Shown here: piece by piece, positions 12,297-25,826 of the stretch
How the letters are laid out: each line of letters opens with the position of its first letter
Position numbering within the stretch: the first letter of the stretch is position 1
Assembly: GCA_037892935.1 (NCBI GenBank)
Contig: JAYXKI010000008.1
Span: forward strand, 1,178,001 to 1,242,000
Length of the DNA stretch: 64,000 nt
Direction of reading: 5' to 3'
Source of the DNA: Phlebopus portentosus
Taxonomy: Eukaryota > Basidiomycota > Agaricomycetes > Boletales > Boletinellaceae
Notes under the pieces: model-generated
What the model was told of the DNA's origin: nothing
Database searches by the model: none
What the model saw: the letters and a program-made list of their open reading frames with translations, nothing else
Made by a program: the position numbers and the translations under genes

Positions 12297-12916
12297 AGGA
12301 CCCTGGGCGATGTAGAGTGCAGCTTCTTTGATCGAGAGAGCCTCCCCGTTCAGTTTGTCATCAAGGATTCCCCAAGTCCGTGTTCATCTTATTTCCAAGT
12401 AGTATGTGTTCGTCGTCCCGCTCCAAACAAATTTTGAGCCTGACACACTTTCGTCTAGACGCCGAGACGAAGGCGATATACTTCTTGATTTATGTACAGT
12501 ATGAAAGTTTCCGAAACGTGTCTGTTATTGTGCTCGCACCTTCCGATTGTCTTGCACGAGTCTCCGACTCAGGTCCTAACGTTACTACCCATCAGCCAAA
12601 GTTCGGTACTCTGCAATGTCAAGTTGAACTATGTAAGTAGAATAGAAATCCCAATATTACTTTCTGATTTACATCGAAAGCACTTTCGAGCATTACATCC
12701 GGGCCATACATTGAGCAGTGGATCAGCGTTATATAGTTTAGACATTCACTCTTTGAGAAAACGGAGGAAAACGATAGCACGGACGACGACGAATATGAAT
12801 AAAAAATAAAATGAAGTCTCCGATATCGACAGGTCATGAACGTATAAGGGTGCTGGTGCGGACAGAATATAAAACACGTCTAGGGGACAGAGTTGGGTCA
12901 GAATTCCAAAAATCCT
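12297..12916. other. Intergenic between convergent genes
   Basis: About 0.6 kb of 3' flanking DNA between the first DUF6534 gene and SCC3. No supported gene; possible decayed tail sequence of the DUF6534 gene at its left edge. Confidence 0.6.
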
Positions 12917-15900
12917 TTAATGTCGAACCCGTTTTCGGCGAATTACGATTTCGTCGGCTTGCGTTGGTTCGGGAGAAGTATCACCGCCAGGAGATACCAA
13001 GGCAGCCACTTCTTGGGTGGAACCGAGCCCGACATCGGGGGAGAGAGCGCGCTTCCTCCCAGGAGTCCTCTTCGCAGGCGTGGACTCGATTCGAGAAGGA
13101 GATGGAGATCGGACAAGGGACGCAGAGGTACCATTGACGGAGTGCTGAGTCTGAGTTGGCCGTGGTTCTGGTTCTGGCAAACGCTCATCCTCCGTTAGTT
13201 CCGTCAATTCCGATTGAGTGCCATCCGCACCGTTTTGCGACGGCTGCTTCCTGAACGCTGGTCTTGGTCGGACCTTACGAGCAGTTGGCTGACTTGCTAT
13301 GCCATTCGTTTCAATAATATCATCGGCTTCAGCTTCTTCGCCACCAGAGGATACGAAGTCATTGCTCTTCACTCCGCCAAGGCCAGCTTTTCCGGCTTTC
13401 TTAGAATGGCCTGATGGATCTCTGTCATCACTACGAAGTTGCTTGTCAGAGGGACAGTGCATACCTTTCTCCTTTGTTGAAGCAGTAGAAAGCCTCTTCT
13501 CGTAAGCACGATAAGGTTCCCACGCTTTCGACGTTGGAGGTATCTCAATGTGAAGCATCCCAAGGTCTTGATCAAGATGTGCTTTGCTACAGAGCGAGCT
13601 TAGTTTTAGTAGCCTGTGTTAATCGAAGTAGGAAAATCACGTACATATTTAACGCGTCTCTGGCATCAATGCCCACGAGCAGATGCTGAAGTACCTTGAA
13701 GAACAGGATCGACTTATTCCGTCGTCGCTTGTTTTTCATTGTCTCATAAGCTGAAATTTTCTTTGTAATCCACGACAGGAGTGTCGTATGGATCTCAACG
13801 ATGTATTCGCTCGCAAGCTTTCTGATGACGGATAATTGAGCTCCGCGCATGGTCAAACAAGGTGCTAGAGCTTTGGCTAGACCTAATGCGTGCTGTTCGG
13901 TTTCCACGATACGATCCAGCACCAGGGTGAAAGACTGATAGGGTATAGTCAACTTTCAGTGCGTGAAGAAACTGAAAGGGCCACATACCTCTCTTAATGA
14001 ATCAACGATAACTTCTGCAACCAACTTTCCGTTGTCCTTAGCCATGCCTTCTTCCCGAAGAATGTCGACCATCAGTCTCGTTGATAAGTCGACGGCTGAG
14101 CCCAGCCGACCATAATGTACCAGAAGCAGAGCCCCATGTCTCGCATGGATAACACCCGCCTTTAAAGCACGAAGAAAGACGTCAAAGTAGCATTAAGAAC
14201 ATACTCTTGCTCTAGCAATGCTCGACTCTTTATCACTATCAAGGTACTAAATTCAGCCACAGTCGATAAAGAGTTGTAATCGCTCTCACCATTCACATCT
14301 TCGTGGTCCACCTTCTTTCCTTTCCCCTTCGCACCACGAGTCTTCTTTTCTGCAGTTTCGGGGGCGTTGTCGGTATCAGAATCGCTGCCAGCATCGCTTT
14401 CTTCGTGCCGAGTAGGACGGTCACCTTCTAACTCTTCGGCGTACCGTTCAATCTCAGCCTGCACAAAGCCCGCACAACGGTATTGCATTTCATCACCCAT
14501 AGATAAAGCCAGTGGAGCAAGTGGAGTATCAATTTGCTCTACCCCCTCGGAATTCGCAGAGAATAGGGTGTACAGAGTTAACAGGTTTTGAAAAGCCTAC
14601 GTCTATTGTTAACAACTTTCACGGTTGGCAAAGATGGAAACTCACAGCTCTCCGCACCCCCAGTAAAGTATTCGACTGCGTTCCGACTGCGTACTCGGTA
14701 AGTTTCTCAAGAAGTACGTCCCTTTGTTCACGAAGGGCTTCTTGTAATTGCTCCTTGTCGGAAGAATCTTGTGCGCGGATGAAGTGTTTTGCCTTCCAGA
14801 TAATATGGAGTGATAGCACCTGTAAAGCACGCTCGACCATCTAAGTCAAGACATCAGATCGGATTCATGGCGAACCGACAATTATATCGCACCAGCTCCT
14901 CTTCTTTATAACCCAGGCGACCCCTTTCCGCTAAAGCACAGATGATATCCCAAGCACTACTCTGCTTGCCACCTTCATCCTCTTCCATCCAAGCTGTTAA
15001 GTCTCGAGAGCCAGCTAGAGCGCATATGCGAGCGCAGATAGCGCCTAGGACGTGAGCCTCATCATCGCTGAAGGTGGAAACTTCAAGCTCATCTCGACCG
15101 CCTACAGCATCCCTTAGAGTTGTCGCAAGCTCGTCCTCTAGCTCAAGAATCTTCGTGCTGTTTGTATTTGACAAACTCGTTGCCGCCATTAACTGTCTGA
15201 TGGCTGCGATGGAGTTCGCCAAGACCGTCGGGGACGCATGAGTAAGAAATTGCTTCGAGACGTCATCCCAGAGAGACTCGTATGCCTACGAATGCTCAGT
15301 CACTTTATCAAGGTTAACGGTGAGATGTCCCTTGAAAACATACCGTAACCATTCGCATCTCAAGGTATAGATCCATATTCATTAGCTCTGGGATAAGTAA
15401 GACGTTTGCTATTCGACTCTCGTCAGTCTGGTGCTTTGCAATTAATCTTGGTAGAGCGTTAATCAGCTCCCTGGTGATCTCTGACGCCACCGCCTCCTCT
15501 TCGCCCTTATGCAATCATTAGCCTCACTGAATGCGAAGACAAGTTACCACAAACCTTTTTCCCAAATGCCGCCACGGCTCTAGCTTTGCGCAGTGCCGCG
15601 ACGAAAACATCCAGAAGAATAGCCTCTTCGGCTTCCTCAAGTCTCCAAGCCTCATCAACAAGTGCATCATCCACAACTCTTTTGGTCTTTTTCCGACGAG
15701 CAGATACCGGTGTACCGCCTTGCGATGGGTCAATCCCGGCTGAGTGATCGAGCAAGAGCAAGTCCAGCATGGCCTCCCAGTCATCAACAATCTCGACTTC
15801 TTCCCAGAGTGCCTCAACCGCCAAGGCTATACGACTCTTTTGCTCGGTTGAAGAGGCAACGCTTCTTTCTGGCCCAGTTGCGCTCGGCCCATCACCTTGG

Positions 15901-17697
15901 GAACTTGATTCCCGTCCAGATCCTCTCCACTCTCAGCGCTAGCACGATCTAAAAATCTTCCCCATTGCACAAGCAACTGAGCAAGTGCCTTTAGTCCAGC
16001 TCTCTTCTTTTCCTTTTCTGAAGGATTCTTCTTCCCGACAAGTCGTTGCTCAGTCGCATCGTCCCAAACGCCGCGCACAAAGCTGCTCACAGCGCGACGG
16101 ACTTTTGCATCCTTATCGAACACAAGAAGGCATAAAGATGCACGTTGTGATTCATCGAGTAGGCCATGAGCATCGACCGCGCTTAGAACTTGCACGACTG
16201 CCACCCTGACGGGAATCTCAGTGTCTCCGGTCGCCATCTCCACCAATCGTGGCTTGAACCGTTCTGTGAAAGACTGAAGGGACACGATATAGTCTTCCTT
16301 TGCGTAAAGTGAAACAAGTGCTCTGACGGCTTCCAGTCTGACATGATTGTTGGCGTCGGAGAGCACCCAGCCGATGTATCGTAGATATTGATTGTCGAGG
16401 AAATGAGCTGGAAATCGTTTGAGCCATTCGCCCATAGAGTGCACACATTCAGCGCGTATGCTAGGATCGAGATCCCGATAACGATGGATGAAGACACCAT
16501 CGAAAAACTCCTTCAGAAACTCTGAAAGTTTTGCGCGACGATCCTTCACCTCCTTCGCCTTGATCTCAAACTCTTTCTCCCGTCCACTCGCGGTACCCTT
16601 AGCACCCTTACGCTTCCGTTCACCGTCTCGCTGACGTGTAACCAGCTCTGCCTCTTTCTCAACTTCAGCGGCAACGTCACACAGAACGGTCTCAATCTCT
16701 AGTGCTATGACAGTTGCCGTATGTCGGAAACTTCGGAGCTGGGAAGAGGACATCGCAATAACCCACGCCTGGATTGTCATCAACAAGTCTGACGTGTACA
16801 AAGTTCCCATCTCTGCGGAAGCTTGGACGAGACGTGTCAGGAATTCGGATAATGATTTGCGGAATTTCTTGAACATTGGGTGTTTTGAGGTGAGGGGGTA
16901 AGTCGGAGCTTCGTCCTTAAGGTAGACAAATCAACATTTACATAGAACGATCACAAGCGATAATTTACGAACCTCCTTTAGGGCTTCTGTGAAGTCGTCA
17001 AGAGCATCGACTATACCATCATAGTCTACAGCTCTATCGGCGTCGACGGATTCGTTAGAGCCACACGTCCGCAGAATACAAGTTATCAGATCGGCTAAAG
17101 CGGGCCCTGGTGCTTGTTGAAACGAATCTAAGAAGTCCTCGACTGTGGACTGTAATGCCGCTGCAGGGTTCATGATTGAATCTGGGACCGAGTTAGGCAA
17201 TAGCTACTGACAAGAAGTTGGAGTCGGACGCGTACTGAATAAGGCATTATCATCAGAAATCTTAGCCTCAGCTGGAACTCTTGCAGTCGTTGTCGCCCCC
17301 TCCTTCGGTTTCCGCCCTCTACGCGTTGGGACCTTGCCTGCTTCATCGATAGGTTTCACCCGCCGGGGCTTCTTGGGAGCAGGCGGTCCACGCGCCCTCG
17401 CCTTTCCTTTCGCGCCCGTCTTAGGCTTCCGCGCTCCGACATATTCGTCTTCTTCATCAGAGTCACCAGGGATGGGCACGTCCACGTCGCTGAGCTGTTG
17501 GTCATCGTCCGCGTCGCCGACGCGTTTCCTCTTGCTCGGCGATGCTATAAACCCGATTAACAATCAAAACTGATGCAAAAACACGCGTGATACGTACACA
17601 AAGCGAATGGCTGGGCGACTTTCTTCTCTCTCGTTGAACGACGCGGCGGCGCAGTGCGCTCAGCGTCAGGGATGGTCATGGTTGTCGTCAGAGACAT
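12917..17697 (-). CDS. SCC3: Cohesin subunit SCC3/STAG
   Basis: Core HEAT-repeat subunit of the cohesin ring; binds the kleisin and DNA and is needed for sister-chromatid cohesion. ATG at 17697 (MSLTTTMTIPDAERT), a basic nuclear-type N-terminus (SPSKRKRVGD, KKPRRVKP), then the STAG region (AALQSTVEDFLDSFQQ, VDYDGIVDALDDFTEALK) and the SCD motif region (EFFDGVFIHRYRDLDPSIR, RYIGWVLSDANNHVR). A long helical repeat tract follows, then a disordered tail ending VIRRKRVRH. Introns read at 17545-17597, 17182-17235, 16916-16972, 15506-15554, 15286-15343, 14841-14892, 14597-14645, 13935-13988 and 13587-13644. Two one-base slips are required, near 15911 and near 14190, to join conserved segments. Identity is secure; the exact protein at those two points is not. 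Confidence 0.93.
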
Positions 17698-18203
17698 GGC
17701 TAAACACGGTCAAAACGCGTCGCGTGTTTCCCCCTCTAGCCACCACGAGACTGTATTCGTGAGAAAATGTTGAAGTAATCCTTATGTTATTGGCGCCAAT
17801 CATTACTGTCTGTTACTCCGCTTCAAACTCCGCAGCACATAGGAATTTTCTTGTTTGCCTCTCCATGATCACATACACCTGGGGCAAAACCCTTTTTCCG
17901 AGCCTCAAAAACTTGATCCGGAACTGGAATCCAGCCAATCAGAGGCGAGCTTTCCAATTCTGTTTACTATTTAAGCGGCTCAGAAACAGAATTCTGCCCG
18001 CTGTGATACGTCTACAGGTAAGCATAGCAATGCACAGTTGAAATTTCGCTTTCGATATGTTTTACGACAAGTGCGTCGATACTGAAGGGTAACACTCAGC
18101 ACAACGATCATGCTCAACTTAGATTGTGCATTTGAGTGCAAACCGCAGAAACAAGGCAGAGTTCATCCTCCGACTCCGACGCTTTCGTAGTACTACTACA
18201 CGC
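17698..18203. other. Intergenic; SCC3 promoter side
   Basis: About 0.5 kb between two minus-strand genes: SCC3 upstream sequence and the 3' flank of the first phosphoesterase. No additional gene or repeat recognised. Confidence 0.6.
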
Positions 18204-20670
18204 CTAATTCCAAGCCTCCTGAGCGAACACGCCTAACACCTGATTACTCAACAAATTATGATAAAGGCCGACATCATCCTCCGTATAAACCTTCCCACTA
18301 CCGCTTTCAGCCTCCAGGTCGTTGATTATCTCCAATACATCCTCAGCGATGAAGTCGACGAAGACAACGTCAACTGGCGTGCTGTCGGACGTGATATTGA
18401 GGGGAGCGGCAGTCGAAGGTGAATCGATGGAAGAGATGTATCCCGGTGTAGAAAAGAATGGGAGTGCGGTATGAGGCGTGTCGTCCCCAATTCCCGGGCA
18501 GGACTTAATGCATTCAGTATAGGAGTCAGCAAACCAGTTGAACCTTGATGGAAGGGGAAAAGAAACGCACATCCGTAGTGACGTATCCCATAGTCGAAAC
18601 AATATCGGTTGTGTTATCGGCTCTTCTATCCAACTCGAGTTCTCTCGCTCTTGCAACTTCTCTTGCATACATCTCCTCAAGCCATTTATTATATATCATT
18701 TCTACGTCTCCTCTTTTGTACATTTCTTCCATCCGCTTCCTCGTCCGCTCTAGGCTCCGTTTCCTCAGGTCAGAGCCCTCAACATTCAAAACAGCTAGAA
18801 CCTGGTTCGCGATGCCATAACTCACGTTCGACAAGAACCAGAACTCATTAGTATAGGGAGAAGCCGTGAGCTCGTCATTCTTCGTAAATGATCCCTGGAA
18901 AATGTCGAATCGTTGCGAGCCAGAATTCGTCAGGAAAAGCGCTGGTATGCCTTCGGCAATGCGGGTATTGTTAACGGCGAGTGCAATAGGGACGGCCTGT
19001 TCGATGAAAAGCGTGAGTGACGAACCGTTACTTGGGTATTGATCTCTACGAATAAAGTCATTCACTTTAGTATTAATCCTAGTCTGACAAGTATACGCAA
19101 GGCCTACCGAGAGATGGTATAATCTCTTGGAGCAATTCCATATTCAAAGCTCAAATCATAGTTCTCGGCGAGTTCTTCAAGGCCACGAGTTATCGAAGAA
19201 CCATACCAAGTTTCGAATGTGCGATTGTTCCGGCCTGTATGGAACTAAGTATCAAGGATAGTTGAACGTCAGAGCTGAGACGTTCATTTGAGGAGATAGA
19301 GCTGATTCAGTTAGATAGAGATTTAGATCGTGAACGTACCTCGTATGTGAGTCGATTCGTGTCAAGATACCGGCGCGAGAATGTAAGGTTGCCACTACCA
19401 GAAGATTGCTTGTTGTCAAACTTGACGCCTTGGGGAGGGCCTCAGCCCTGAATATACAGCGCAGTGTGGTGATGTACTCACTCATCCAGCCTGCAAAGAT
19501 ACTCCTCAAATGATATGAACTACAAAATGAGCGAAAATAGTGCATACCAACAGTTTCCATGTAGCGTCCACTTGCAAGAGCCATCGATCGACCGTCAAGC
19601 TGTACTGAATAAGGAAGAAAAATCAGTGATTACTACAACACGTAAATCTGATGAGAACTCACCGCAATCCCTGACATGCGCATGCCCACCGAAGATGAGA
19701 ATAGGTGTAGTCGGATGAATGACACGAATGGCGTCGAACACGATTGGCCAGTTATCTTCTGAAACAGGCATGTGTCCGACAAGTAGGAATAAATCCGGCT
19801 CTTCCTCGATCGCTTCAGCAAACTAACTCATATCAGGACTCTGCAGTAAATGATGTAAGGGGGTGAAGGAAGGGAGCATACCCATTGCTCCTTGACCATA
19901 TCTTCGACAGGTTGGACATTCGTGCCGTCAACAAACCCCGTAAAATCAAACAGCACACCAAGACTTGTCACCCTCCTTCCCATGAGAGTCCTGAATTTGG
20001 AAAACCGGGAGCCAACAGGTACGCTCACATTCTGGGAAGAATCGAAAGGGTCTGGAACAGTAATGTTGACATTAGAAGAGAGGTACCGGCCCTTCCAGTG
20101 CAGTGCAAAATCGGAATACATGTCGAAGGTGTTATTATAAACATAGAGTTCATGGTTGCCGATTGCGAGGGCATCGTACGGAAGCCTCTTCAGAAACTGG
20201 TTAGACTGTGGCTCAAACTCAGTATACCCTTACAGCCGTCATGCAAGGTAGCGGGGCGAAATGCTCACGTCATGACCATCAATTGTGCCTGGCGGGGACC
20301 CATCAGACAATCCCGTTCCGTCGTGGATATCACCCGAGTCGACTAAAAGAAGATCCACTCTCTTTTTCAACGCAGTCTCCTTCATATGCTGAACGAAGTC
20401 CGCAAAGTCACCGAATGTGCCAGAGTAGTTGGGTTCCGGAGGCGAGAGCTCCTGATGTCCAAGAAGCCAGCCGTGCGTGTCGGTAGTGTGCAGGACGTTG
20501 AGGTCACCCCATTCAAGTGGACGTGTCGGGGCTGCGATAGTCCATCCCAGCCCAAGAGATAGTGATGGCGAACCGAGCCCTCGCTTTGCAGGCAGGTGAA
20601 CATGCTCATCGCTGCAGCTGCGCACAAAGGGCACAGTGCTTGCTAAGACGAATCCCAGACAAACCAACAT
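18204..20670 (-). CDS. Secreted calcineurin-like phosphoesterase / 5'-nucleotidase-type, copy 1
   Basis: Metal-dependent phosphoesterase of the calcineurin-like superfamily with a 5'-nucleotidase-type C-terminal half; related to the yeast YHR202W group. Nine exons give 650 residues in frame. ATG at 20670 begins a signal peptide ([16 protein letters not shown]). Metal-site motifs are intact: [48 protein letters not shown] and [10 protein letters not shown]. Introns: 20206-20268, 19823-19881, 19605-19662, 19491-19547, 19429-19481, 19245-19339, 19046-19107 and 18504-18570. Exon 5 is only 9 bases (19482-19490). Several N-x-S/T sites fit a secreted or vacuolar glycoprotein. A close paralogue with the same exon map lies at 33154-35670. 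Substrate cannot be read from sequence; nucleotides or other phosphomonoesters are possible. Confidence 0.9.
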
Positions 20671-21722
20671 GTGATCGCGTCCTCGCACAGTCTTATGCCA
20701 TGTCAAGTCCACCGGTCTTATATTCGACCATGTACCGAAGAAATTCGATCGCATCGCAGGATCGCAGGCAACTTTCCATTGAATGACGCTGCGTCCCTGG
20801 TCATATAAACGTGCGAGGTGCAGTCCATATGGTGGGTTTGAGAACTATCTGAGATAAGAAAATGAGTTGGAATTCCATATCAAAGCCAAGTAAAAACGAT
20901 TACACATTGGGATTCCTGGAACCCTGGAGATACAAGTCCAAGATCATCGGCGGAGTTTAGCGGAGTTTGGAGCGTTCACTTAGGATAGCGTAAGCAACAA
21001 GCAACAAAGTCGAGAGACCGGCTAATGGCATGGCAGGGTTAGGCGTTTCATAATCCATTGCCAATTCAACCATCGTAATTGTCGGTCCTGAACGCATTAA
21101 TATTGTTGTTGCTTCCGACTGTAACTGAATAACTTCAGCGATGCTGGTGACATGAGTGTGAGTCTCAAGCTGTATCGGTCTACTCTTATCTTGTGTCCTC
21201 TCCGATTATTCAATTAGAGTCTTTTCACTTCGGTGCTTACAGAAATACCATGCATGGATTTCCACATCTAGAATATCTTGCATCTGAAATCTCGATGTAT
21301 TACTTAGACCAATAGGATAGGAGGTTGAGCTTTGCATTGTATGTATAGGATTCTCCATTGTTTCCGAGCGATGGGATCAGATCGCCGAATCACCGCCTAA
21401 TGTTCCTCGGGGACGACAGTACACTGACCGAGGATGCTTAGTGGTACAACGCCTGAGCGCGACTTAACGGGAGCTTGACAGGATGTTTGATTGGTTCTCG
21501 AATGCTGTATAAAATTCAAAATTAAAAGACACGAATGCATCTGACGGGGCGTTCTTGTCGACCTATCTGGTGACAACGGGGTCTCCTGTATAGCCCTTGC
21601 TCAGGTCTCGTCTTTTGTTTTATTCTTCTCCAACTGTCTTCGTCTCTCGCACGCTTCTTTCCAGATTCCTTAGATTGAGAGGCTTGGATTACTCCCTGCA
21701 AGCTACATGATGCCTGAACCTG
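20671..21722. other. Intergenic between divergent phosphoesterase and transporter genes
   Basis: About 1 kb with no supported gene. It must contain both promoters. An alternative upstream ATG for the transporter lies at 21707, just inside this interval. Confidence 0.55.
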
Positions 21723-24658
21723 ATGTCTGGGATGATGCGACTCTTTCTGGCCCGCCTCCAGAATCTCAGAACGGAAACACTCCCCACGACCCACCACGGT
21801 CCCCCTCATGCAGGGAGGGCGAAGAAGAATATCGTGGTTTTCGTGGAGAACGATCCCGATGACCCTCGGAATTGGCTCGAGGGGAAGAAACTCGCTGTTG
21901 TTGCAAACCTTTGTCTACTGTCTTTCGTCGCGTTCGTGATATACTCTCAAACTTCCCGTTTTGATCCATGGTGGAACTATCAACTAACTACCGTTCATCC
22001 TTTCGTACCCACAGGGTTTTTGGGTCGGCGTCCTACGTGAGTGGTCATACCCTAGACTGCACGTTTATGATTATGATCTGTTCTATACAGGCACCAGGAG
22101 AACAACAAGTTCGCCAGACATTCAATGCAAGCCGAGAAGTTGCCAGCCTTGGCCTGACGGTATACGTTCTCGGGTTTGCATTCGGTCCTCTACTCTGTGC
22201 GTCTCGCGCCTGTTGACCACTGAACTTTGACCTCCCGCATGATAATCTGATGAACTGAAATTCTACTTGCATCTTTTGTCTTGACGACATATAGGGGGTG
22301 AGTGACTCTGTAAATGACAAGTGCAAGCATCTGACTTCTCTGATTGACTTCGCATGGCAACGCTACTTCGTGCAACTTGACATTTTGGTTACAGGACCTT
22401 TGAGCGAGATGTACGGGCGACGGCTGCCATATATGATATCATGGCCGTTGCTCATAGGCATGTCTTACATTCAGCTTCCCGAGTTTGAAACTGCAGGACT
22501 GAGGTGTCCACCTTCAGGTGTCATATCCGTGTCTGCTTGGGTGAACAACTTGCCCATCATTCTGATCTGTAAATATGGCCCATTTGTCGTTTTGATTGAA
22601 CGCTGATGGGTCCTCGTTCAGTCAGGTTCTTTGCTGGAATATTCGCTGGGTGTCCGATCAATAAGTGGGTCTGCAAGTTTCACTCGTTCAATCTCTCCTT
22701 CTTACACTTTGTCTTGACAATAGTGGGAGTGGAGTCATCTCTGAGTATGGTTTATCTATTCGATCGGGATACCTGTTCACTGACGGAAACATAGCCTTTA
22801 TTCCTCTAATCCTCGAAATTTACAGAAAAGTAAGTTTTAACCTTTTCAAAATGGAATGGGTATGGAACAATCCTATGGCTATTCTTTAGCTATTGGATTA
22901 TAGTAAGTTTTGACCGACGTATGACACCATGATTGGCCCGAAATTTACATGCTCGCAAGCGCATTCACAGCACTTTCTGGACCTGTCATAGGTTCTCTGA
23001 CCGGCTTCTTCATCGCCGCTCATTTGACGGACGGGTACTACTGATCATCTTCATGTCGACGATTCCCTCACTGAAGTTTGTTATTAGATTCTGGGTCTTG
23101 CGTGTACATTGGATCATGACTATCGCCCTTTGGCCTCTTGTCTTCTTCTTCCCCGAGACACACGGTCCGACCATCCTTACGAAACGAGCCAGGAAACAAC
23201 GAAAAGAAGGAAACGCGAGCGCGGTATCTGCTCATGAACTGCAGCATTCAGCGATGAAGGAGATCGTGCAAAGGAATATCGGAAGACCATTTGGTATGTC
23301 AAATCCCCTTCGTCTCCGCAAAGATTCGTATAATCCAATGCCACCTAATGTGGTTTGCTCTGCTCTACAGCTATGTTGCTTATTGAGCCGATTGTCATGG
23401 GTGCGGCCGTTTGGGTAGCACTATCATACAGTATTGTTTAGTAAGTGGCATTACTCTTTTGTTCAAGGTAACGGAGATTGACATACGGATCGTACAGCTT
23501 CTTCTTCGAGGCGTTCCCTATTGTCTTTGTGGAGCAGGTAATACCGCCCTTGTCGCTCTCTTCAACAATTGTTCCACTCTAATTTAATTTTTCTCGCCTT
23601 ATCGCAGAACCACTTTCAATTTCAACTCGGTGGGCTACCATTTATAGGCATAACGCTCGGAATGATCATCTGCGTTGCTACTACGGACAAACTCACGCGG
23701 ATGTCGAGACACGTGAAGCTCCCATTTATTGACCCTCCTGGAGTGGGGACTCCAGCCGATGCACCGGAGGCTGGGTTGAAAGTTGTCCTCATTGCTTGGT
23801 ATGCCCTATCACGCAGCTTTACGAGAATGGTCTCTCACATTCTGAATCTTGGGCAGTATTCTCACACCTGTATCGCTATTTTGGTTTGCCTGGTGCGTAG
23901 TTCCGGCGAATCGTTTGTATACAGTATATCAATGGCGACCGTTCTACAGGACGAGTCGCGGCGATGTGCACTGGATTAGTCCTGCTCTCGCAGGAGTTCC
24001 GTTTGGATATTCTATGCTGGGAACGGTGAGCACATCTTTTCATTCCACTTCCGACATGAAGACCGACAGAGCCTCCAAAACAGTTCTACTCTTTTAACGC
24101 TTAGTAAGTGATGTGTCGTCGAACATCAAAGGGACAGTCTTCTGATTCTTACCGGCCTTCTTTACATGCGTAACAGTTCAACGCAAATTTTCTCAATTTA
24201 TGCGTCAAGCGCTTCGGCGTCAAATACGCTCTTCCGCTCTGTCGTTGCCTCCATCTTCCCAATAATTGCACATCCGATCCTGAGTGGTCTTGGAACCGCG
24301 TGGGGAGGTCCGTACTCTCTTCAATTCCACAATGTATCTCAGCTAATATGACTACCGTTCTGTTTTAGTCTCGCTCTTCGGCTTTCTCTCACTCGGCCTC
24401 CTTCCCATACCCTTGATATTCATCCGCTATGGGCCAGCCCTCCGAGAAAGGTCCCACTTCGCGCGTGAAGCGAGAAGGATAATGGCTGAGATGAGGCACA
24501 GCAATGATGATGACTATGATGACAAAGGTCTACAGACGATCAGGACGCCCGACACGGAAATGGCTGAGAAGGACGCAACAGGGAAAACTCGGGATGAAGT
24601 GACTGCAACTCGGTCCAGTAATTGCTTCTATGGAAGGTATGAGCTAGGCTACTCTTGA
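21723..24658 (+). CDS. MFS drug/polyamine-type (DHA1) transporter, frame uncertain in places
   Basis: Major facilitator of the proton-antiporter DHA1 type. Recognisable blocks in order: FVENDPDDPRNW before helix 1, EVASLGLTVYVLGFAFGP, PLSEMYGRRLPYMISWPLL, NLPIILIC then FFAGIFAGCPI, SGPVIGSLTGFF, LVFFFPETHGPTIL, KEIVQRNIGRPFG, EPIVMGAAVWVALSYSIVY, FEAFPIVFVEQ, LGGLPFIGITLGMIIC, SLFWFAW, VHWISPALAGVPFGYSM, ASNTLFRSVVASIFPI and LFGFLSLGLLPIPLIFIRYGP. The cytosolic tail ends at 24658. Many short exons are needed. The N-terminus is ambiguous: ATG 21707 gives an acidic leader that runs out of frame at about 21835, while ATG 21723 is in frame with FVEND. The exon at about 22015-22036 does not join cleanly. 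It may be an intact gene with sequence errors or an early pseudogene. Confidence 0.7.
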
Positions 24659-25826
24659 ACCAACGATCTATGTAATTCCTCTATGACATTCAAATAATTA
24701 AAGCTGGGATTTCCTTTGCGAATAAAGCATACAGTTATATTTATTTTGCAGATAGAGAGAGTCCGTTGAATCCTAGCGATGAAACTTTTTCAACAGCAAC
24801 ACTGACAGCGTACCACCTGGGTGCCAATCCAAGCCACTAAGGCTTCGCCTACCTGAACTAAGCCCGGCGCTCGTGGCTGCTGGTTTGCCGTATCTACGTA
24901 AGTTACGGAAGATTCCCAATCGACACAAGGTTCAGCCTGTCGCACCCCTTGTTCTCAAAGAAAACTTTCTTCTTCCCAACAATGCAACGAATCTTATCAA
25001 ACGTTCTAGTCCTGCATAAGCGCTTGAAGTTACGATAGATCCGGCTTTTAAAGTTTGTTTCGCCGACTTTTGATTCACAATGTTGAGTGGAAGCCTTCGG
25101 CACTTCGGCATTGAGGGTATTCCCGCGTTATTCCCACGGTCTCAACTTCAGGTTGTGGTCTCTGCCGACCCCGACTTCGAGTTCGCCCATTTTCAGATCC
25201 ATCCTCGATTGTCCCGGGTCTTCCGGGACTCTTCCTTTCAACCGCGTGTGATTCAAGGGAATTCTACAGAGTTTTTAAATCATCTTCGATTCTTCTGGAG
25301 CTATTCCACATCGCCTCGCCGCCGATTACCGAAAATGACCTGGAGACTAGTAAAGTGCCACGCCACTTTCAGTGTCACAAGCTTCCACCGGTGCATGTTT
25401 AGGATGAGAATCTTTGTACACAGCATAGATTTTATTACATAAGCTATATGTCTATCATCTGCTTATCGTATGGTATTCGCTTAACGCAGCTTCATTGCAT
25501 GTTCCGACAAGGGAAAAGAGACGATTTTCAGTTCTCTTTGATCGTTACTTTATTACCTCCCGGACATCATTCTTCCTCTCCTCTCCACCCTGATCCCGAT
25601 ACACAGCAGTGAAAATCAACGAGCGTCTATTATTTTTGTAAGGTTCAGCCCTAGCTTCTCCTCGCTTCCATGCTCGCCGGTGAGACAGGCGGTTCCCTTC
25701 CACATGTGGTTGCTCGCACGGAAGTATCAATGTTCGGGGTTGTGTGTGCGTTCTGCCCCCTATATAGTCTTCGTGGCAAGTGTAAGTCGTTTCTATACTT
25801 CCAGGGACCCGACGACTCAATTGCAC
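24659..25826. other. Intergenic, no gene supported
   Basis: About 1.2 kb. A 120-codon plus-strand frame at 25080-25442 has no recognisable feature and unconvincing composition, so it is not called. A TATA-like stretch (CTATATAG) near 25758-25765 lies about 60 bases before the next start codon. Confidence 0.55.

Noticed and set aside
25080..25442. 120-codon plus-strand frame
   Set aside because: No recognisable motif, no splice partners and no relative in the window.
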